Source of the DNA: Symbiodinium natans
Lineage: Eukaryota > Sar > Dinophyceae > Suessiales > Symbiodiniaceae
Direction: 5' to 3'
DNA length: 64,000 nt
Assembly (NCBI GenBank): GCA_905221605.1
Contig: CAJNDS010002208.1
Span: 124,001 to 188,000, forward strand
Part shown: positions 33,870 to 46,054 of the stretch, in pieces
How the letters are laid out: each line of letters opens with the position of its first letter
Numbering within the stretch: the first letter of the stretch is position 1
The notes under the pieces: model-generated
Told to the model about the DNA's origin: nothing
Databases searched by the model: none
What the model saw: only the letters and a program-made list of their open reading frames with translations
Position numbers and translations under genes: made by a program

Positions 33870-35972
33870 CTTTAAATGAGTGATAGCTGGTGCCTGCCTC
33901 GACCAGCAGCTCCAAGGAACGTTCGCGGGTGAGGCCTGTGGCGCTGCAGAAACAAGCGGTCTCCACGAAAAGGCCCACGAAAGCGCAGAGTTCTCCAAGA
34001 GTTCAAAGCCCGGCGCTTTTGAAGTCTCGCAGTCCTGCGAAGACCTGCAGGGCACATTTTCATGATGGTTCCTCTCTGCCCTCGTTGTTGGGGCCTCCAC
34101 TGCCGACTCTCCACCTGATGCGGAAAGGCATCGGGTCACAACATCAACCAACGTCCCACATGGAGCACACATCCCCACATTAAGAAACGACACCACACGC
34201 CTTCGACGAAGGTCATGGCTGTTGGCTTCTCTAGTTTTGTGCCGGGGAGTATCCGTGTCTGATCTAAACCACGGGCCCAGGCATCTCTATCCTCGAAGAG
34301 CCACAAAGAAAGCCTATGTGACCCCCTATTATGCATGGGATGTCTTTCGTGTCGTGATTAAAAAGTTCAGCTTTTGAGCCAAAGGCCCGAGCTGCCCCCG
34401 ATGCAAGCAGAGAACTTCCCCCAGAACATGAGACAAACATTTTGTCGTTGTCTGGCGGTGTGATGCGGTGTGATGCGGTGCGATGCGGTGTGACGTGGTG
34501 TGATGCGGTCGCGCGTGGAAGAGCCGCGCCTGCCAAGGGCAGGCCACGGAGTTGAAAGGCTGGGGCCCCTTGGGCCATGTCCGACACCGAAGGGCGCGCT
34601 GCCGGCGGTGCCGGGCTGCACCACCGCCGGCACCACCGCCGGCACCGGTGCAAAACGAGGAGCCGGGGCCTGGAACCAATCTCCCTCGTGCCGACGCTTT
34701 CCCAATCTTTTCCAATTTTATGGCCCCCTGCAATCGCTCCCTTGCGGCCCTTGCATCTCCTGCCCCTGGGAGCCTCGGAGCCGAGCTGTGCGATGAAGGA
34801 GCTGAGGCCCTGGGTTTCCAGCGCTCGGCTTGGGCAACTTGGAAACGCTCTCTCACTCTCTGTCCCCTCAACCCTCTCATGCACTGTTGTTGGCTGGCCC
34901 TCTGTGACTGTGTCCGGTCCTTCAGGGACTCGTGGATGCCGCTCCACTGGTCCTCTCAACGCGCACAAGCGTGTGTCAGTGTGTCAGTACCTGAAGCATC
35001 TGCCAATTTGAGTTCGCTGATTGCCCCTTACCCACGCAGGCGCTCCGTCTGGATGTGTCCCACGGCTTTTGTTCATTCATAAAATGGGAAAAAGGTCAAT
35101 GGGACGTCTAGTGACCAGTGAGGGAGCGAAGAGCTTGCCCAGCAAAGGTCCTCCGCCGCCATCGCCTCGGCCAGTAGCACGCCTCCGCGCATTGTGAGAT
35201 ATTGTTGAAGGCTTGTCCAAAAGGAGTCCGGGAATTCGATTTGTCGTTGGATACTTTCCGAGACTTCGCACTTTGTCCCCGCCTGCGATGCTCTTCTGCT
35301 TTGGCAGCCTGACCTTGAAGCTGCGTTGCAGAAACCACGACGACGAGTCAATGAGCATCAGCGCATCAACGAGCATCAATATGAGCCTTCTTGGAGGTGT
35401 CGGCAGGTGCCGGCTTCGGCTTCGCCTTTGGCTCTGTGCGGCCTTGCCAAACAGACTGCCCAGGACACGGCCAGCAAAAAGCAGTCGCGATGAGCCTATA
35501 TTCGAAGTTACATGCGGCTCAGAGACGTGGGGGAACTGCTCGTGACAGTGGATGCAAAAAGAAGAAGTATGTAATGAATGACGACTGTTGCATACTATGG
35601 AAGCTCTCAAGAAAAACTATCAGAAACTTCGTAAAGATTCGAGACACTGGGCTTCAAGCGCTCTGGTCTCCGCTCTGTCCACGGGGCCTCGGACGAAGCA
35701 AAAGAGTTCTCTCTGAGTGCATTCTCTGAAGTGCATACTCTCCCTTTGTAGCACGCACGCACGCACACACACTGACACACTGACTGGGATATCTGTGGGG
35801 ACACGCTGGGATATGAATATGGTAACGAATTCGTCAAAAGGCTCCGGCGGAGCGCCAGCGAGGACGCGGCGTGCCCAGCCGTCCTGGCCGACCCAAAGCT
35901 TGGAAGTACTCGGACAAGTCCACCTGGACGGAGGCCTCCACTGCGACCTCGCACGCCGAGCTCAACCTCGCA
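33870..35972 (-). CDS. Three well-separated uncharacterised exon candidates
   Basis: Segments with convincing protein composition: about 35972-35870 (ACEVAVEASVQVDLSEYFQA, preceded by TGCGAG), about 35275-35110 (IQRQIEFPDSFWTSLQQYLT then LLAEAMAAEDLCW) and about 34010-33870 (ELCAFVGLFVETACFCSATG then RERSLELLVEAGTSYHSF). Whether they belong to one gene is not known. Between them lie a 10-base tandem repeat (GTGTGATGCG, 34455-34508), a CACCGCCGG repeat (34620-34647), and minus frames at 34270-34460 where two frames compete. Confidence 0.33.
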
Positions 35973-36389
35973 AGTTAAGGCGGCAGCGCGTCAGCGCGTG
36001 AGGTGGGAGCAACAAGTGTAGGCCAAGTCGGGACTTGGTGCCTGCGGCCTGCGCTCGACCTCGCTGACTCCTGTCCACTGCTTTATGTTGCTGTCAGATC
36101 GAGCGGTCAGTCTGAGGGACCTTCACCAAGCGCCGCCTCCGCCATTTCTACCTCAAGGCTAGGCAAGCTAGGTGCGGTGTAGGGCGGTAGGCTGATGCTT
36201 TTGGTTGTCCCACCCACATCCCCTGCCCCTTTCTCCTTTTTGCCAGCTTCCATGGTTTTTGAGTGGCCCTTTCGGACGAACTGTTGAAGTGTATACTTAC
36301 TTCAAATGCCAAGTTCCAGCAGTCATCTCAGGCCCAGTTGGCCTGGTAGAAAGACGAGTAAGGTTCCCAACACAAGGAAGCCAAACAAG

Positions 36390-36800
36390 TACAAGAGAGT
36401 CTTGATGCCCTCAGAGTCTCCATCTCCTTGGCCAGGAAGCTGCAACATGCAACATCTGCGACATTCTGTGATCAACTGAATATTTCACATTTGTCAATCT
36501 TGCTGCCGAGATGCCGGCTCTCTCCTGCTCAATGGCAGCCTTTTTTTGGAGAGCCTCCTGCTGGGATTTCATGTTCCGCCACCAGTCCACCTCCCAATCG
36601 GTTTTGCCCATCTCCTGAAGATGCAAGCTCAGACAACGCAACGTCACCGATCTTCACTGAACTTCACCGAACCTCTCACACTCTGAGCTACTTCTGAGCT
36701 ACGAAGGAAGGTAATGGCATCCTCGGGGTCGATGTCGCTACCATCGTAGGCTCCCTTGGGCTTCACGCCTGGCTCTGCATTGCCTCCTCAGCCAAACACA
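36390..36800 (-). CDS. Coiled-coil protein exons (partial gene)
   Basis: Three successive minus-strand exons: about 36797-36705 (EPGVKPKGAYDGSDIDPED, AITFLRSS), 36614-~36500 (EMGKTDWEVDWWRNMKSQQE then KKAAIEQERAGISAARL; preceded by CTTCAG) and about 36444-36395 (FLAKEMETLRASRL; preceded by TTGCAG). The second and third are rich in Glu/Lys/Gln/Ala with heptad-like spacing, so a coiled coil is likely. An upstream hydrophobic stretch near 36970-36900 (RLSVLLVGAVVVFKLL) could be a membrane anchor of the same protein but is unproven. Family not recognised. Confidence 0.5.
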
Positions 36801-37382
36801 GCTAACAAAAAAGCCTCAAGCAGCCACCGAGATCGGCGAGAACATGCAAGTGCTGCCGATCGTGTCTATGAGTCATTTTGTTCTGTGTAGTTCGTGTGAG
36901 CCTAGAAAGCCAGGTTCGGGGAGCAGCTTGAACACGACCACCGCACCCACCAGGAGGACTGACAGCCTCGAGGCGCGCTGTCCTTGGTGGTAGCATGACG
37001 CCAAGAACGTGTGGCATGAGTGTGCCATACGCATTCGTTCACGAAGGAACTCGTTCTACATGTCCATGTGCCTTCTTCAAACATCTTGGGACAGGGGTCT
37101 CATCTCGTTGACTGGCAAAGGCGACCGGTTTCGTCCCATGAGTCCCATGTCTTTGAACCAGAACGCCACAAAATGGCAGAACATGGCAGAGGCACTCTGT
37201 GAAGTAACGCGACACATTGTATATATATATATATATATGGTACCCCCCCCCCCCCAGTGACCTACCCTTTTTCGCCTTGTCTCAAGTCACCCAGCTGCAC
37301 TGCAAGCAAACTCGGTGTGCAATATAGCGTATTTCCTAGGGCGTAGACTAAAATACAACTAAAATCGCATACACGGGACAGT

Positions 37383-37617
37383 AGAAAAACCAAAATTGCC
37401 AAAACCAAAAAAACCAAAAAAACCAAAACCAAAACAACCAAAAAACCAAAACCAAAAAACCAAAAACACAAAAAAAACCAATTTTCCGGGACTCTCAGGA
37501 AATCCCTATGAGGCTTCTCCAAGAGTCCCGGAAAATTGTTTTTTTTGGCATTTTTGGCTTTTTTGGTTTTGGCATTTTTGGTTTTTTGGTTTTGGCATTT
37601 TGGCTTTTTGGTTCGCC
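37383..37617. repeat. Long hairpin inside the AT-rich element
   Basis: AATTTTCCGGGACTCT (37482-37497) and AGAGTCCCGGAAAATT (37522-37537) are perfect complements with about 24 bases between them. The arms continue outward as ACCAAAA-type repeats on the left and TTTTGGT-type repeats on the right, giving a stem of roughly 100 bases per arm. The overlapping frames (Lys/Asn/Pro-rich and Phe/Gly-rich) are shadows of these arms. Confidence 0.88.
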
Positions 37618-37659
37618 TTCACAGTCACGAGGCAACAACTACGCATTTTTAAGTGTGCT

Positions 37660-38290
37660 TATGCTAATTGTGCTTTTCAGAACTAGTATACAAGTGGTCT
37701 TTCTAGTGCTTCAGAACTATTTGTTTCGTTATTATGTAAGTAGAGCCGCTAGTGTTTAGTGCATCTTTTGGTTGTACTCAAGTGTAGTAGGCCTTATTCA
37801 GCCATTACTTGGTGCTCTGGTAGCTCAATTCGCATGGAGAATATTTGCCTGGTAAATGCGATTAATTATCTAGAAGCAGCATTTGCAATACTTGTCTTGA
37901 GAAAAAGCGTTTATTGCTTAGAATTGTTTGCTTAAAAAGTGACTCCTACTCGTCCAGGAATACCCCAAAACCCTATAATCCAAACTTTACCAGAGATTCT
38001 CCTGAAAAGCTTGCGCTTTTGGATGTTTTTATGTATGTGTGAATTTGCTTGTGTATGGCCTTCACTCAGTACTTTTCTAGGATTCTTGTGCATTTTTTAA
38101 GCCTGATTGTGCAAGTTGCGTTTTTCAAGCATAGTATATATGTGGTCTTTATTGACTACTTCAGACATCTTTGTTTCATCGTTATGTAAGTAGAACCGCT
38201 TCTATTTCCATTATTGTGTATTCACTTGAGTCAAATTGGGCTCTTTGCTTAATAATTACTCTAGTAGCGAAATTCGCATAGAACCAAGAA
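37660..38290. repeat. Diverged internal direct repeat of the AT-rich element
   Basis: Two stretches share order and wording about 445 bases apart: 'TAGTATA-AAGTGGTCTTT-CTTCAGA-TTTGTTTC-TTATGTAAGTAGA-CCGCT' at about 37683-37750 and again at about 38132-38200, each followed by ACTCAAG / ACTTGAG, a GCTCT motif and AATTCGCAT. This indicates an old internal duplication within the element. Confidence 0.7.
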
Positions 38291-38640
38291 AAATGTTTCA
38301 CTATTTGATTAATACTTTGCCTCGTACAAACACAATTGTATAAATAAATTAGTTGCTCAACAAAACATTAATTGCCCTTGAAACGCACAATTTGCATAGA
38401 AAAACACTGATCTAAACATCTAAAAACAGCATTGTCCGCTTCAGATTCAAAATGTAGATTCTTCCAATGCTAGCTTATCGGGGTCTGTGAGGTGGGTGTC
38501 CCAGTAACTGTCCTTCATTACCCGGTGATTAACTACGCGACTTTTGGGCCTTCTTTGTTACTTTTTGTTAAAAAGGCCTAAAAAGGCCTAAAAAGGGTAG
38601 GTCGCTGGGGGGGGGGTAGCATATATATATATATATGTAT

Positions 38641-39428
38641 ATATGTATATATGTATATATGTATAATATCATGGAGAGCTTTCAAAAACAGTCAGCTATC
38701 TAGATCCATCCTTGTGAGGTGGGTGCCAGCGCAGCTGGCGATGGTGACCTGTCTGGTCCGAAGGGCTCCCCAGCCTTGGAGAGAGTGAAAAGCGTGAAGC
38801 ACACAGTGCTTGTTTACAAAAACGTGGGTGTATGACGGTGTATGTGTGTAGCAGGGTAGCATTAGTGTACAAATTAAAGCCCGCAAGTTGCTCAACGAGT
38901 GCACAAGTTCCTTGTGGGTCGGACAACTGGAAGTTGCGTCGAAAACGGGGTCCGCACGAGTCCGGTGAGAAACTCCTCAATGATGTCCTCTATAGAAAAC
39001 CGACAACATAGATCCGATGCCTTCCCGCGCGGCTTCACTCTCTTGCCTCCTGGCCCAGCTCCGCCTTCTCAGTCTGCAGAACGTTGCATGATCAAAGGAC
39101 GACGAGCAGCATGAGAGGGAGGGAGGGAGAGAGAGAGAGGGAGTGTGCCCTCTTGGAGTTGCGTGGTCTGCTCTGGCTCGAAGCTTCTTCGGGCTTGAGA
39201 ATGTCAACAGTTGGAAGTCGGCCGCGTTTGCTAAACTTAGCGCTTCTTCTTTTCGGTCCCTGCCTTGACTTGGACCACCGGCCCCCTTGGTGTTCTGGGT
39301 GTTCTGGGTGCTCTGGTCCTGGCAGCTGCCAGGCGCAACGCAGCAGACACAGGACTTAGTCAAACATGAACCTTTGCAAACCCTGGTGATTCGCATCCCC
39401 TTGCAAATGTGTGAGATGTGCAGAGCGC
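38641..39428. other. 3' continuation zone of the RCC1 gene, exons not resolved
   Basis: Minus-strand candidates: about 38989-38950 (EDIIEEFLTGL followed by a GT donor) and about 38745-38690 (VTIASCAGTHLTRMDLDS then a stop). They could be the last exons of the RCC1-repeat gene, but I could not join them in phase. A (GA)n tract lies at 39113-39140. Confidence 0.3.
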
Positions 39429-42400
39429 CAGTGACGGCCAGGACTGCTGAGTGGGAACGGCCAGCAGCCACTGCAACCTCAGTTGCTCGGTGCTGATTCG
39501 TGAATCGCGCGCCAGGGGGTTTCCGTCTTGGACGTAATCCAAGCCCTCTCAGACTCGAGCAAATTTTGCGGAATACTAACGCATTCAGCCGAACGGTGGA
39601 CCAGTAGAAAAATCGGATCGGATGAGTCGGAGTCTCTCGCATGCACCGAGGCCGAGACAACTGCGGCATGTTCTCGCTCGTATATGGAGTTTTGCCAGAA
39701 ATCTGTACCCTAAACTGCTAGCCTAAACTGTAAGGCAGCTGCAACAAAGGCCCATGTAACAAGGGCCCTACACAATTTGGGGCTGGCAAAGCCGAACGTC
39801 TCGGTCAATGGCAAGGCCAGAAAAGAGCCACAGAAGAGTTGGCCTTGTCCGGATAACAAGACCGATTGCACCTACTCTAGTCCCACCCTTCCTTAAAGGT
39901 GTCGTGACATGTCGCGACATCCATACATACGGGCAAATTAATTGTACGTAGTACACTTATTCTTTTGACTGCAAACGGAACTGCTCATCCGCGAGACCAC
40001 GATGTGCTTGCATGTCTTGCATGCGTACGCGGAGAAGCGTTCTGGGCACAGCCGCTTGGGATTTCGACCAGCTCAGGGCTTCAAAGCAACTCAACCGGCT
40101 GTGATGTGCTGGGATGCACGCAGCCCGGTGAGGGGAGGGCGGAGAGAAGTCGCTGATGACCAAAGGCCTGCTCGGGGCTGCTCAGAAATTCGCACCGGGG
40201 CTAGAGGAGAGAAGTCGCATGAAGTCGCTATCCGAATTTCGCTGTTGATTTCAAGCGAGGTGATAGCTTCCGCTCCTTGAATCTTGACTAGATGAGGACG
40301 CATTGTGACGTTGTGAAGTTGCCGAGTCGGCCGATTCAAGTCTTCGGGTGCAATTTGTTCAAGCCAAGGAGAAGCATGATTTCCAACGCTTGATACTTTC
40401 AAGGTCGATTGTTGCGGGGATTGTTGCGGGGGTCTTGTATCGCAGTGTTGCTGCGTTTGTTCTACGAACTCTTCTTCAGAACCGCAGGACATTGCGAGCA
40501 ACACGACCAGATTGTCTGGTATTCGGATTGCAGGGTGCAGGGAACGTCCTGTATGGCAAAGGCGCTTGTACGCCGCTTTCCGATGATGCTCGGCAGGAAG
40601 TTAGCAAACGCGCTGCATCGTTTCAAAATGTACGTGGCCGATTTTTTGGGCACAAGCACGAAACAGTCATGATCAACATTCATCTGTTGTCGCTGCTGCT
40701 CTTTCGCTACCTTGAAGTCTGTTTTCGTGAGAACAATGCCACAGCCATGGCGCCTGGGCTGCGACTCCCCCAAGGCCTCAGTTAAGAGGCTTCGAAAGGA
40801 CCAGCGGTGAATGTCCTTACTTTAAGGCCTTTAGGGCATCTGCGGCTGCTTACAGAGCTAGGGCAAAATCGAGTTCCCATTGTGCCGTTTTGGGGTGTTG
40901 GGTTTGCCGCCGGCGATGCCCCTGGAACTCTTTGCCCGTCGATCCCCCAATAAGAAGTTCCCAACACTCTGGGGCACGCAAGGGCGCTGAACAAAGAGAT
41001 CAACTTAGACCAAGTCTTGCAAAAAAAGCTCTTTTCTAATTGCTCTTTTCCAAGGCGCCTTGGGTCCGCACTGCCCCGAGGAGGCGCAGCCCCAAGCCCA
41101 CACCGAGCTGTCCTGAAAACAAAACAAATATCTCTCAATTATCTCATTTGATCTGCTCTTTGCAAATTTCGCTCTCAAGCTGTTTCTGAATACAAAAGGC
41201 CGGGCCCCTTGCTTTCTTGCTGCCTTCTTCTCGGATGACCAGGCAAATCACGTGGTTGGTCCCGCCCTCCACGGACGCAACGGCCTGCGCGCACTGGTAC
41301 AATACCACATACTGAATTATGGCGCCAAGGAGAGCAGCGGACCCCAACTAGAGCATGAGTAACTCGGAATGTGTGTGTGTGTGTGTGTGTGTTTGTTGCG
41401 CAGCGGAGGACCTCGTTCTCCATCAGAGGGAGCTGGACTGGTACGGGCCAGACCTGGCTCTTGCCCGTTTCTTCCATACCGAGCTGGCCATAGCGGTTCC
41501 CGCCTTGGTGAGACAAGGGGAAAGGTTGGGGAAAGTGAGGTAGCTCCCAGGTGTTGCATGGTCTTTTGATGCATTGTTTTGCATCTTCTTGGGATGACTC
41601 TTGGGTAACCTGGGTGCGGTGCCGCAGGCCCAAAGTTCACGGCCCTCGTTGGCCACAAAGAGGCTGAAGTTGGCGCCTTTTGATCAGAAGCTTGATGAAG
41701 GATGATGCCGGCAGTTCCGCCATCTCAGGCTGGAGGCTAAAGCGGCTACACGCTGAAGTACAATTGTACAAATATGTACAATGTGCCTTTGTAACAGCAT
41801 GATGTGATGATGTGCAGCGGCAGCAAGGTGGCTACAGGTCTGGAGAGCACTCGGTGTTGGGCCGCAGGTGGCGGCGCAGATGGGCTCCGTCAACGCCACC
41901 TCTGTGTCAGCCCACTCTCAGCCCCTCCGCTCTCGACATTTTTTTTGCTCACCCTCGGCATCTCAGACGCTTTCAGGGACCCTCTGCCGGGATTCGGGCG
42001 CGCTCTGGGCTCGGGCGGTGGACGGTGCTCCCAAGCCCAAGCCTGGAGTTGTGGACTTGTGGGAACTTCTCTCTGTGGAGTTTTTCTGTGTCTGCCTCAA
42101 GGCTCCGAGAGAGTTTCAGGAGAGTTTCCGAAGCTGCCTGCCGCTCCCACCATGACCCCAGGTGAAGGCGGTGCCTTCGCTTCCAAGCGCATCTCGTGAA
42201 TCTCAAAATGTCTTTGGGTGATGTCGAAGTCGGTGCCTGCGACGTCCCAAGCCAGGGAGTGGCATGCACCTGCCGCAATGCCTGCTCACGAGCACGAATG
42301 AGCACGAGCTCAAGGCAGAACAATGCTCACAGCCCTCGAAACATGCAGCAGCTCAGAGCAATTTGGTGCCTAGAGCCATCTTGGCTGAGGGAAGCGGAAT

Positions 42401-43331
42401 GGCAGCGGTACCACCTTTCAAATAGGGGGGACCAAAGCAAAGTGTTTGTGAAGAGCAGATTTCTGACTGGTCTTCGTACTTTGTTCACGCTCTCGCTTTC
42501 GTGCTCTCACTCTTGTTCTTCGTTCTCAATGGTTCCCCCTGGGCAGAGGGTGGGGGCCTCCAGCACCTGCGCTCTGGCCAAACTCGTCGTCACCCACGGC
42601 AAAGATGCAGCCGGCCTCGGTGAGGAAGAGGCAGTGCCTCCAGCCAGCGGCCACCTCAGAACAGAGAGAGAGAGAGAGAGAGCGGAACACATTGTGTAGC
42701 GTGAGACACACATTGCTTATTGATACTCTACTTTTCACTACTCAGTCTCTTTGCTTCTTCTGCTGGGCTTCAGGGGCATCCTTCGACTCTTTCTCTTTCT
42801 TGGGCCAGAGCCTGCGCCACGCGTGAGGGTGGGCCGCCCTGCGCAGCACCTAGCACTATGCACACACACGATCAACTCTCTCCGATGCTCGACTCATGCA
42901 ACTTCAGCAGAGAGGCCCCAGAGGTGGCGCAGGCGGCCAGTGTCCTCGGTTTTAAATGAGCATGGGTCTTAGTCCAATCCAGCGATCCTGTGGAAAGAAC
43001 AGTGCCCTCGCACCTGTGCAAACACGTGCGAAAGCATTAGGTCTTGGACACCTCCAGGCGGCCACAACCCGCCGAACAAGAGGACTTCGCCCTGCGAGGT
43101 GAGCCTCGGAGACCAAGTCCACAGAAGTTCGCATGTCAAGTGCGGCTGCGGCTTTGCGCATCCCAGAGTGACCGAGGTCACTGCACGAAGGAGTTGGAGC
43201 CTAGAAGTGAGAGAAAGCAAGCGTACTGCTTGACAAGCAGCGCAAAAAAGACTTACAAGAAGATACATGAAAGTTCAGCTTTTGTTTCAGGCTCTTGCCG
43301 CCGCAGGCGATGGCGGCTGCGGTGTTGGTGC
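39429..43331 (-). CDS. RCC1-repeat (regulator of chromosome condensation type) protein, at least 11 exons
   Basis: Joined minus-strand exons: 43331-43289, 43104-43014, 42654-42567, 42281-42237, 42192-~42140, 41901-41863, 41676-41623, 41503-41400, 41284-41224, 40341-40253, 39477-39429. The joined protein shows the repeating 'VA(A/C)G..HS.AL...G.(L/V)..WG.(G/N)..GQLG' signature of RCC1 beta-propellers: AAIACGGKSL + LTSQGEVLLFGG; VAAGWRHCLFLTEAG + FAVGDDEFGQSAG; IAAGACHSLAW + GSEGTAFTWGHGG; ANFSLFVANEGRELWACG + GNRYGQLGMEE; AVASVEGGTNHVICLVIREE; MRPHLVKIQGAEAITSL + VAVAAGRSHSAVLAVTG. Most exons join in phase, which is strong support. Eight of eleven donors are GC or GA. N- and C-terminal exons are missing; an upstream candidate with LFLKGDLWAS lies at about 44130-44040. 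RCC1 propellers serve as GTPase exchange factors or as general interaction scaffolds; which applies is unknown. Confidence 0.9.
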
Positions 43332-44149
43332 CTCAAGGGAAACGAGGAAACACGAATGAACACTCGCACAAAGTGCTCGCTCAACCGAGCAAAGCTAACC
43401 TAACACACCAGGACTAGGAAGACAGACAAAGAACCAGGAGAAAGGGCGAGAGAGAGAGAGAGAGCGAGAGGAAAAAAAAAGGAATTCCATTGTCGCTGAA
43501 ACCTTCCAACACTGGAGCGCGGCCTTTGCCCGGGCTGCTGGACGCAATCCTTCGGTCCTGAAAAAGCACAGTGGGGTGAGAGCTCCGTCGTGAGTCGCTG
43601 CAGGGGAGGTAAACTTAGAACACTCCTGTCTATGACCGCTTGACCACGGCCGTTCCCAAGCTCCGATTTGAACTTTTAAGAAGTTGCAAGTGTGGGCATT
43701 GTCACAGCCTTTAAAATTGCAGCAAAATGGAATAGGCGATCTAACTTATCAGAGCTGCATGAGTTCCTTCCGTGGCTCACGGAAACTCGAGTCTTGGCGG
43801 TCTCTTCGATCGGATGTGCATGCGTGTCGGCACTTCGTGTTCAGAAGTGAACATGACAAATCAACAAATGGCACCTGGTCTCAGCTTAGCCAGCTGAATG
43901 CATCAAAGACATTTCGAGTACGGCGAACGTCGACCCGCAGGGCAGTGCCATGTGTGTCTCTCGGCCAGATTCGGCCAGTATCGTGATTCATCGTCGGCGA
44001 CTGAGCAGCCTCAAGTCGTGCGTTTACAATATGCCCACCCTTGATGCATTCATAGCACTCGAATGATGCCTCCCCATGCGCCGAATTACCACCTGATGAC
44101 GCCCAGAGATCACCCTTCAAGAACAGCTTTTGGCCTGTTCCGAAACAAA

Positions 44150-45250
44150 AGCATAGATGACTTTACGGGTGAAGTGGTCTGTAGTTTCAGGTTGATCTGT
44201 GTCACCTTTGGTGTATCGACCTGTTGATCTGTGTCACCAATTTTGTGAAGTGATAATACGCTAGCAGCCCAGCAGCAATCATCTCTTCTGGGGTCATCTT
44301 TCTGTGCCCACGTACTCTTCGCATGCTTATCTTTGACCTTTTAATTCATGTAACCCAGTCAAGATCGCGGTCTATCTGTCTTTGTCGGCTTGCGATAGAT
44401 CGGTTTGATTCGACAACCTCCTGCTAGTTTCCTTGTTCGTGTGCCTTTTGCCTGTCCTGTATTTCATTCGAGGTGGCTCTTGAGATGTAGACGTTTTGAT
44501 GCTTCTTGGTTGACTACTATCAAAGATACACTAGCAGCCTGTTCAATGTATGACGACAAATCTTTCCATGTTTCTATCGGTTCTTCAGGTAGCAATGTGC
44601 GTAGCGTAGAATCTGGTGGTATCCGTTCCATTCTTCAACCGTTGGCTGACGGAACATTTGCGCTTTGTCTGGTCTCTTCTCATTGGAACCTTGAAGTTTT
44701 GCCGCAAAAGCCGCTTCAACAATGTCATCGTCAGAAGGGAGGTAATTCTCCAACGCTGGCCGGTGAATGTTGCTTTCTCCATTGAAGCCGTTTCAGACAC
44801 CTTCTGGTCGAACAATGCTTCCACTACCACCTGGGCCCAGGGATCTGATTTTTTGTCCAATTCGCGCAGAACTATACAGCTTCGCAGGCGATCTTCCCAC
44901 TGTGGGCAGTCCTGACGACATCTTGTGTGAACCTACTGTTGTGAATCCAGGAGCCAAGTACGATTCAAGTTGTTTGGCTTTCGTTGTTGTCTACAAGGGT
45001 GATTGACGTTGCCGTTGCACGTGTTGAGGAAGTTGTAGCATTGTGCTGAGTTACTTTGCTTGTTTGTTGGGGATCCAGCTGAGACTTTGCTGCCTTTCCT
45101 GCTCGCGACCCGTGGTCAATGGATTGAGTTTTGGGAGACGTTGTTCATCGAGATGACGGTGAATTCCAGGCACATCACACCGCCAGAGCCTCGCAGCTCC
45201 GAAGTGTGATCTTTGCTGAGCTGAGCCAAGATGGATTGTGCCGCAACTTC
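44150..45250 (+). other. Lower-GC block with overlapping plus-strand frames, possible decayed mobile element
   Basis: Base composition is lower in GC than the flanks, and a direct repeat TGATCTGTGTCACC occurs at about 44192 and 44225. Plus frames at 44405-44785 (contains SWLTTIKDTLAACSMYDD), 44616-44915 (NVIVRREVILQRWPVNVAF) and 44767-45006 (CPIRAELYSFAGDLPTVGS) overlap, as expected if one coding sequence has suffered frameshifts. No domain is recognised, and a minus frame 44860-44585 (WAQVVVEALFDQKVSETAS) also looks protein-like. Confidence 0.3.
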
Positions 45251-46054
45251 AGTGGCGTGAGCTTCACTGCACTAAGCCATTGGTGTTTCCCTTTGAAGCT
45301 CCTTCATTAGGGAATCCTTTCCTTTCTACAAACCCCTTCGGGGTAAGAGCACGCCCCATAGCAGTGGGGCATTTTGCAGACGTGTGTAAAACTCAAGAGA
45401 ATGTGAATGTTTGTGATGGTACATCTTGGGGAACCGCAAGAATGAAGATCCGACAAATGTGAGGAACAACGGAGTCGGTTAGACAGTGCTCTGCAGTCAG
45501 TAAGAGTCAGTAATGTCGAGTGGCAGGAAGCGAAATCCATAACCGGCGAGCTTTCACCTTGGGGGTGAGACGAATAATCGACATCAGCTCGCACTGCAGC
45601 TGAAGAAGTGCTTGACCCTGTACCGGCCCCCTTAAACGCAAAACTGGCCACTTAAGTGAAGTGGAGTCATGGGATCCAGCCCCCTTTGTCCTTCACGCTT
45701 TTGGGCGACTTCTTCGGTGAAGGACTGCGCCCGCGACCTTTGCAGGGACAAATGGAGGTGTGTCCAAAAGTAGTGCTAGTAACGCTTGAGGCTGAGGCTT
45801 GCTTCTAAAGGTTGAATCAGTTCAGGCTCGTGGAAGGCTTTGGAGCTGAGAAAGGGGCCTCCAAGATCGGCCAGCACCGCGGGCCGGGGCACGACCTCGC
45901 ACTCCAATCTCTTGAGTGGATTTAACAATTTCGAAGCCAAACTTCAAGAAGCGCATTCAACGCACTCGAATCAAGACTGATTTGTTGCAAATTTATGGCT
46001 TGTGGGCCTCCGGCCTCCGGGCCTGATGCTCCAGGGCTCTCCCAGCGGCCGCCT

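Larger units (their letters stand above)
37217..38640. mobile_element. 1.4-kb AT-rich element with terminal inverted repeats, inserted in (TA)n
   Basis: Left end: TATATATATATATATATATGG, then TACCCCCCCCCCCCCAGTGA and CCTACCCTTTTT (about 37217-37271). Right end (about 38594-38640): AAAAAGGGTAGGTCGC, TGGGGGGGGGGGTAGCA, then TATATATATATA. The complement of the right end reads TGCTACC-C(n)-AGCGACCTACCCTTTTT, so about 45 bases match the left end inversely with few differences. The interior is AT-rich, unlike the flanks, and has no transposase-like frame. Insertion at TA would fit Tc1/mariner-like or MITE behaviour (inference), but the TA run on both sides hides any target duplication. Confidence 0.78.

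Noticed and set aside
37801-37870. TGGTAGCTCAATTCGCATGG resembling a tRNA D-arm (SINE head)
   Set aside because: It is part of the diverged internal direct repeat of the AT-rich element, and its sister copy does not keep the tRNA-like bases.
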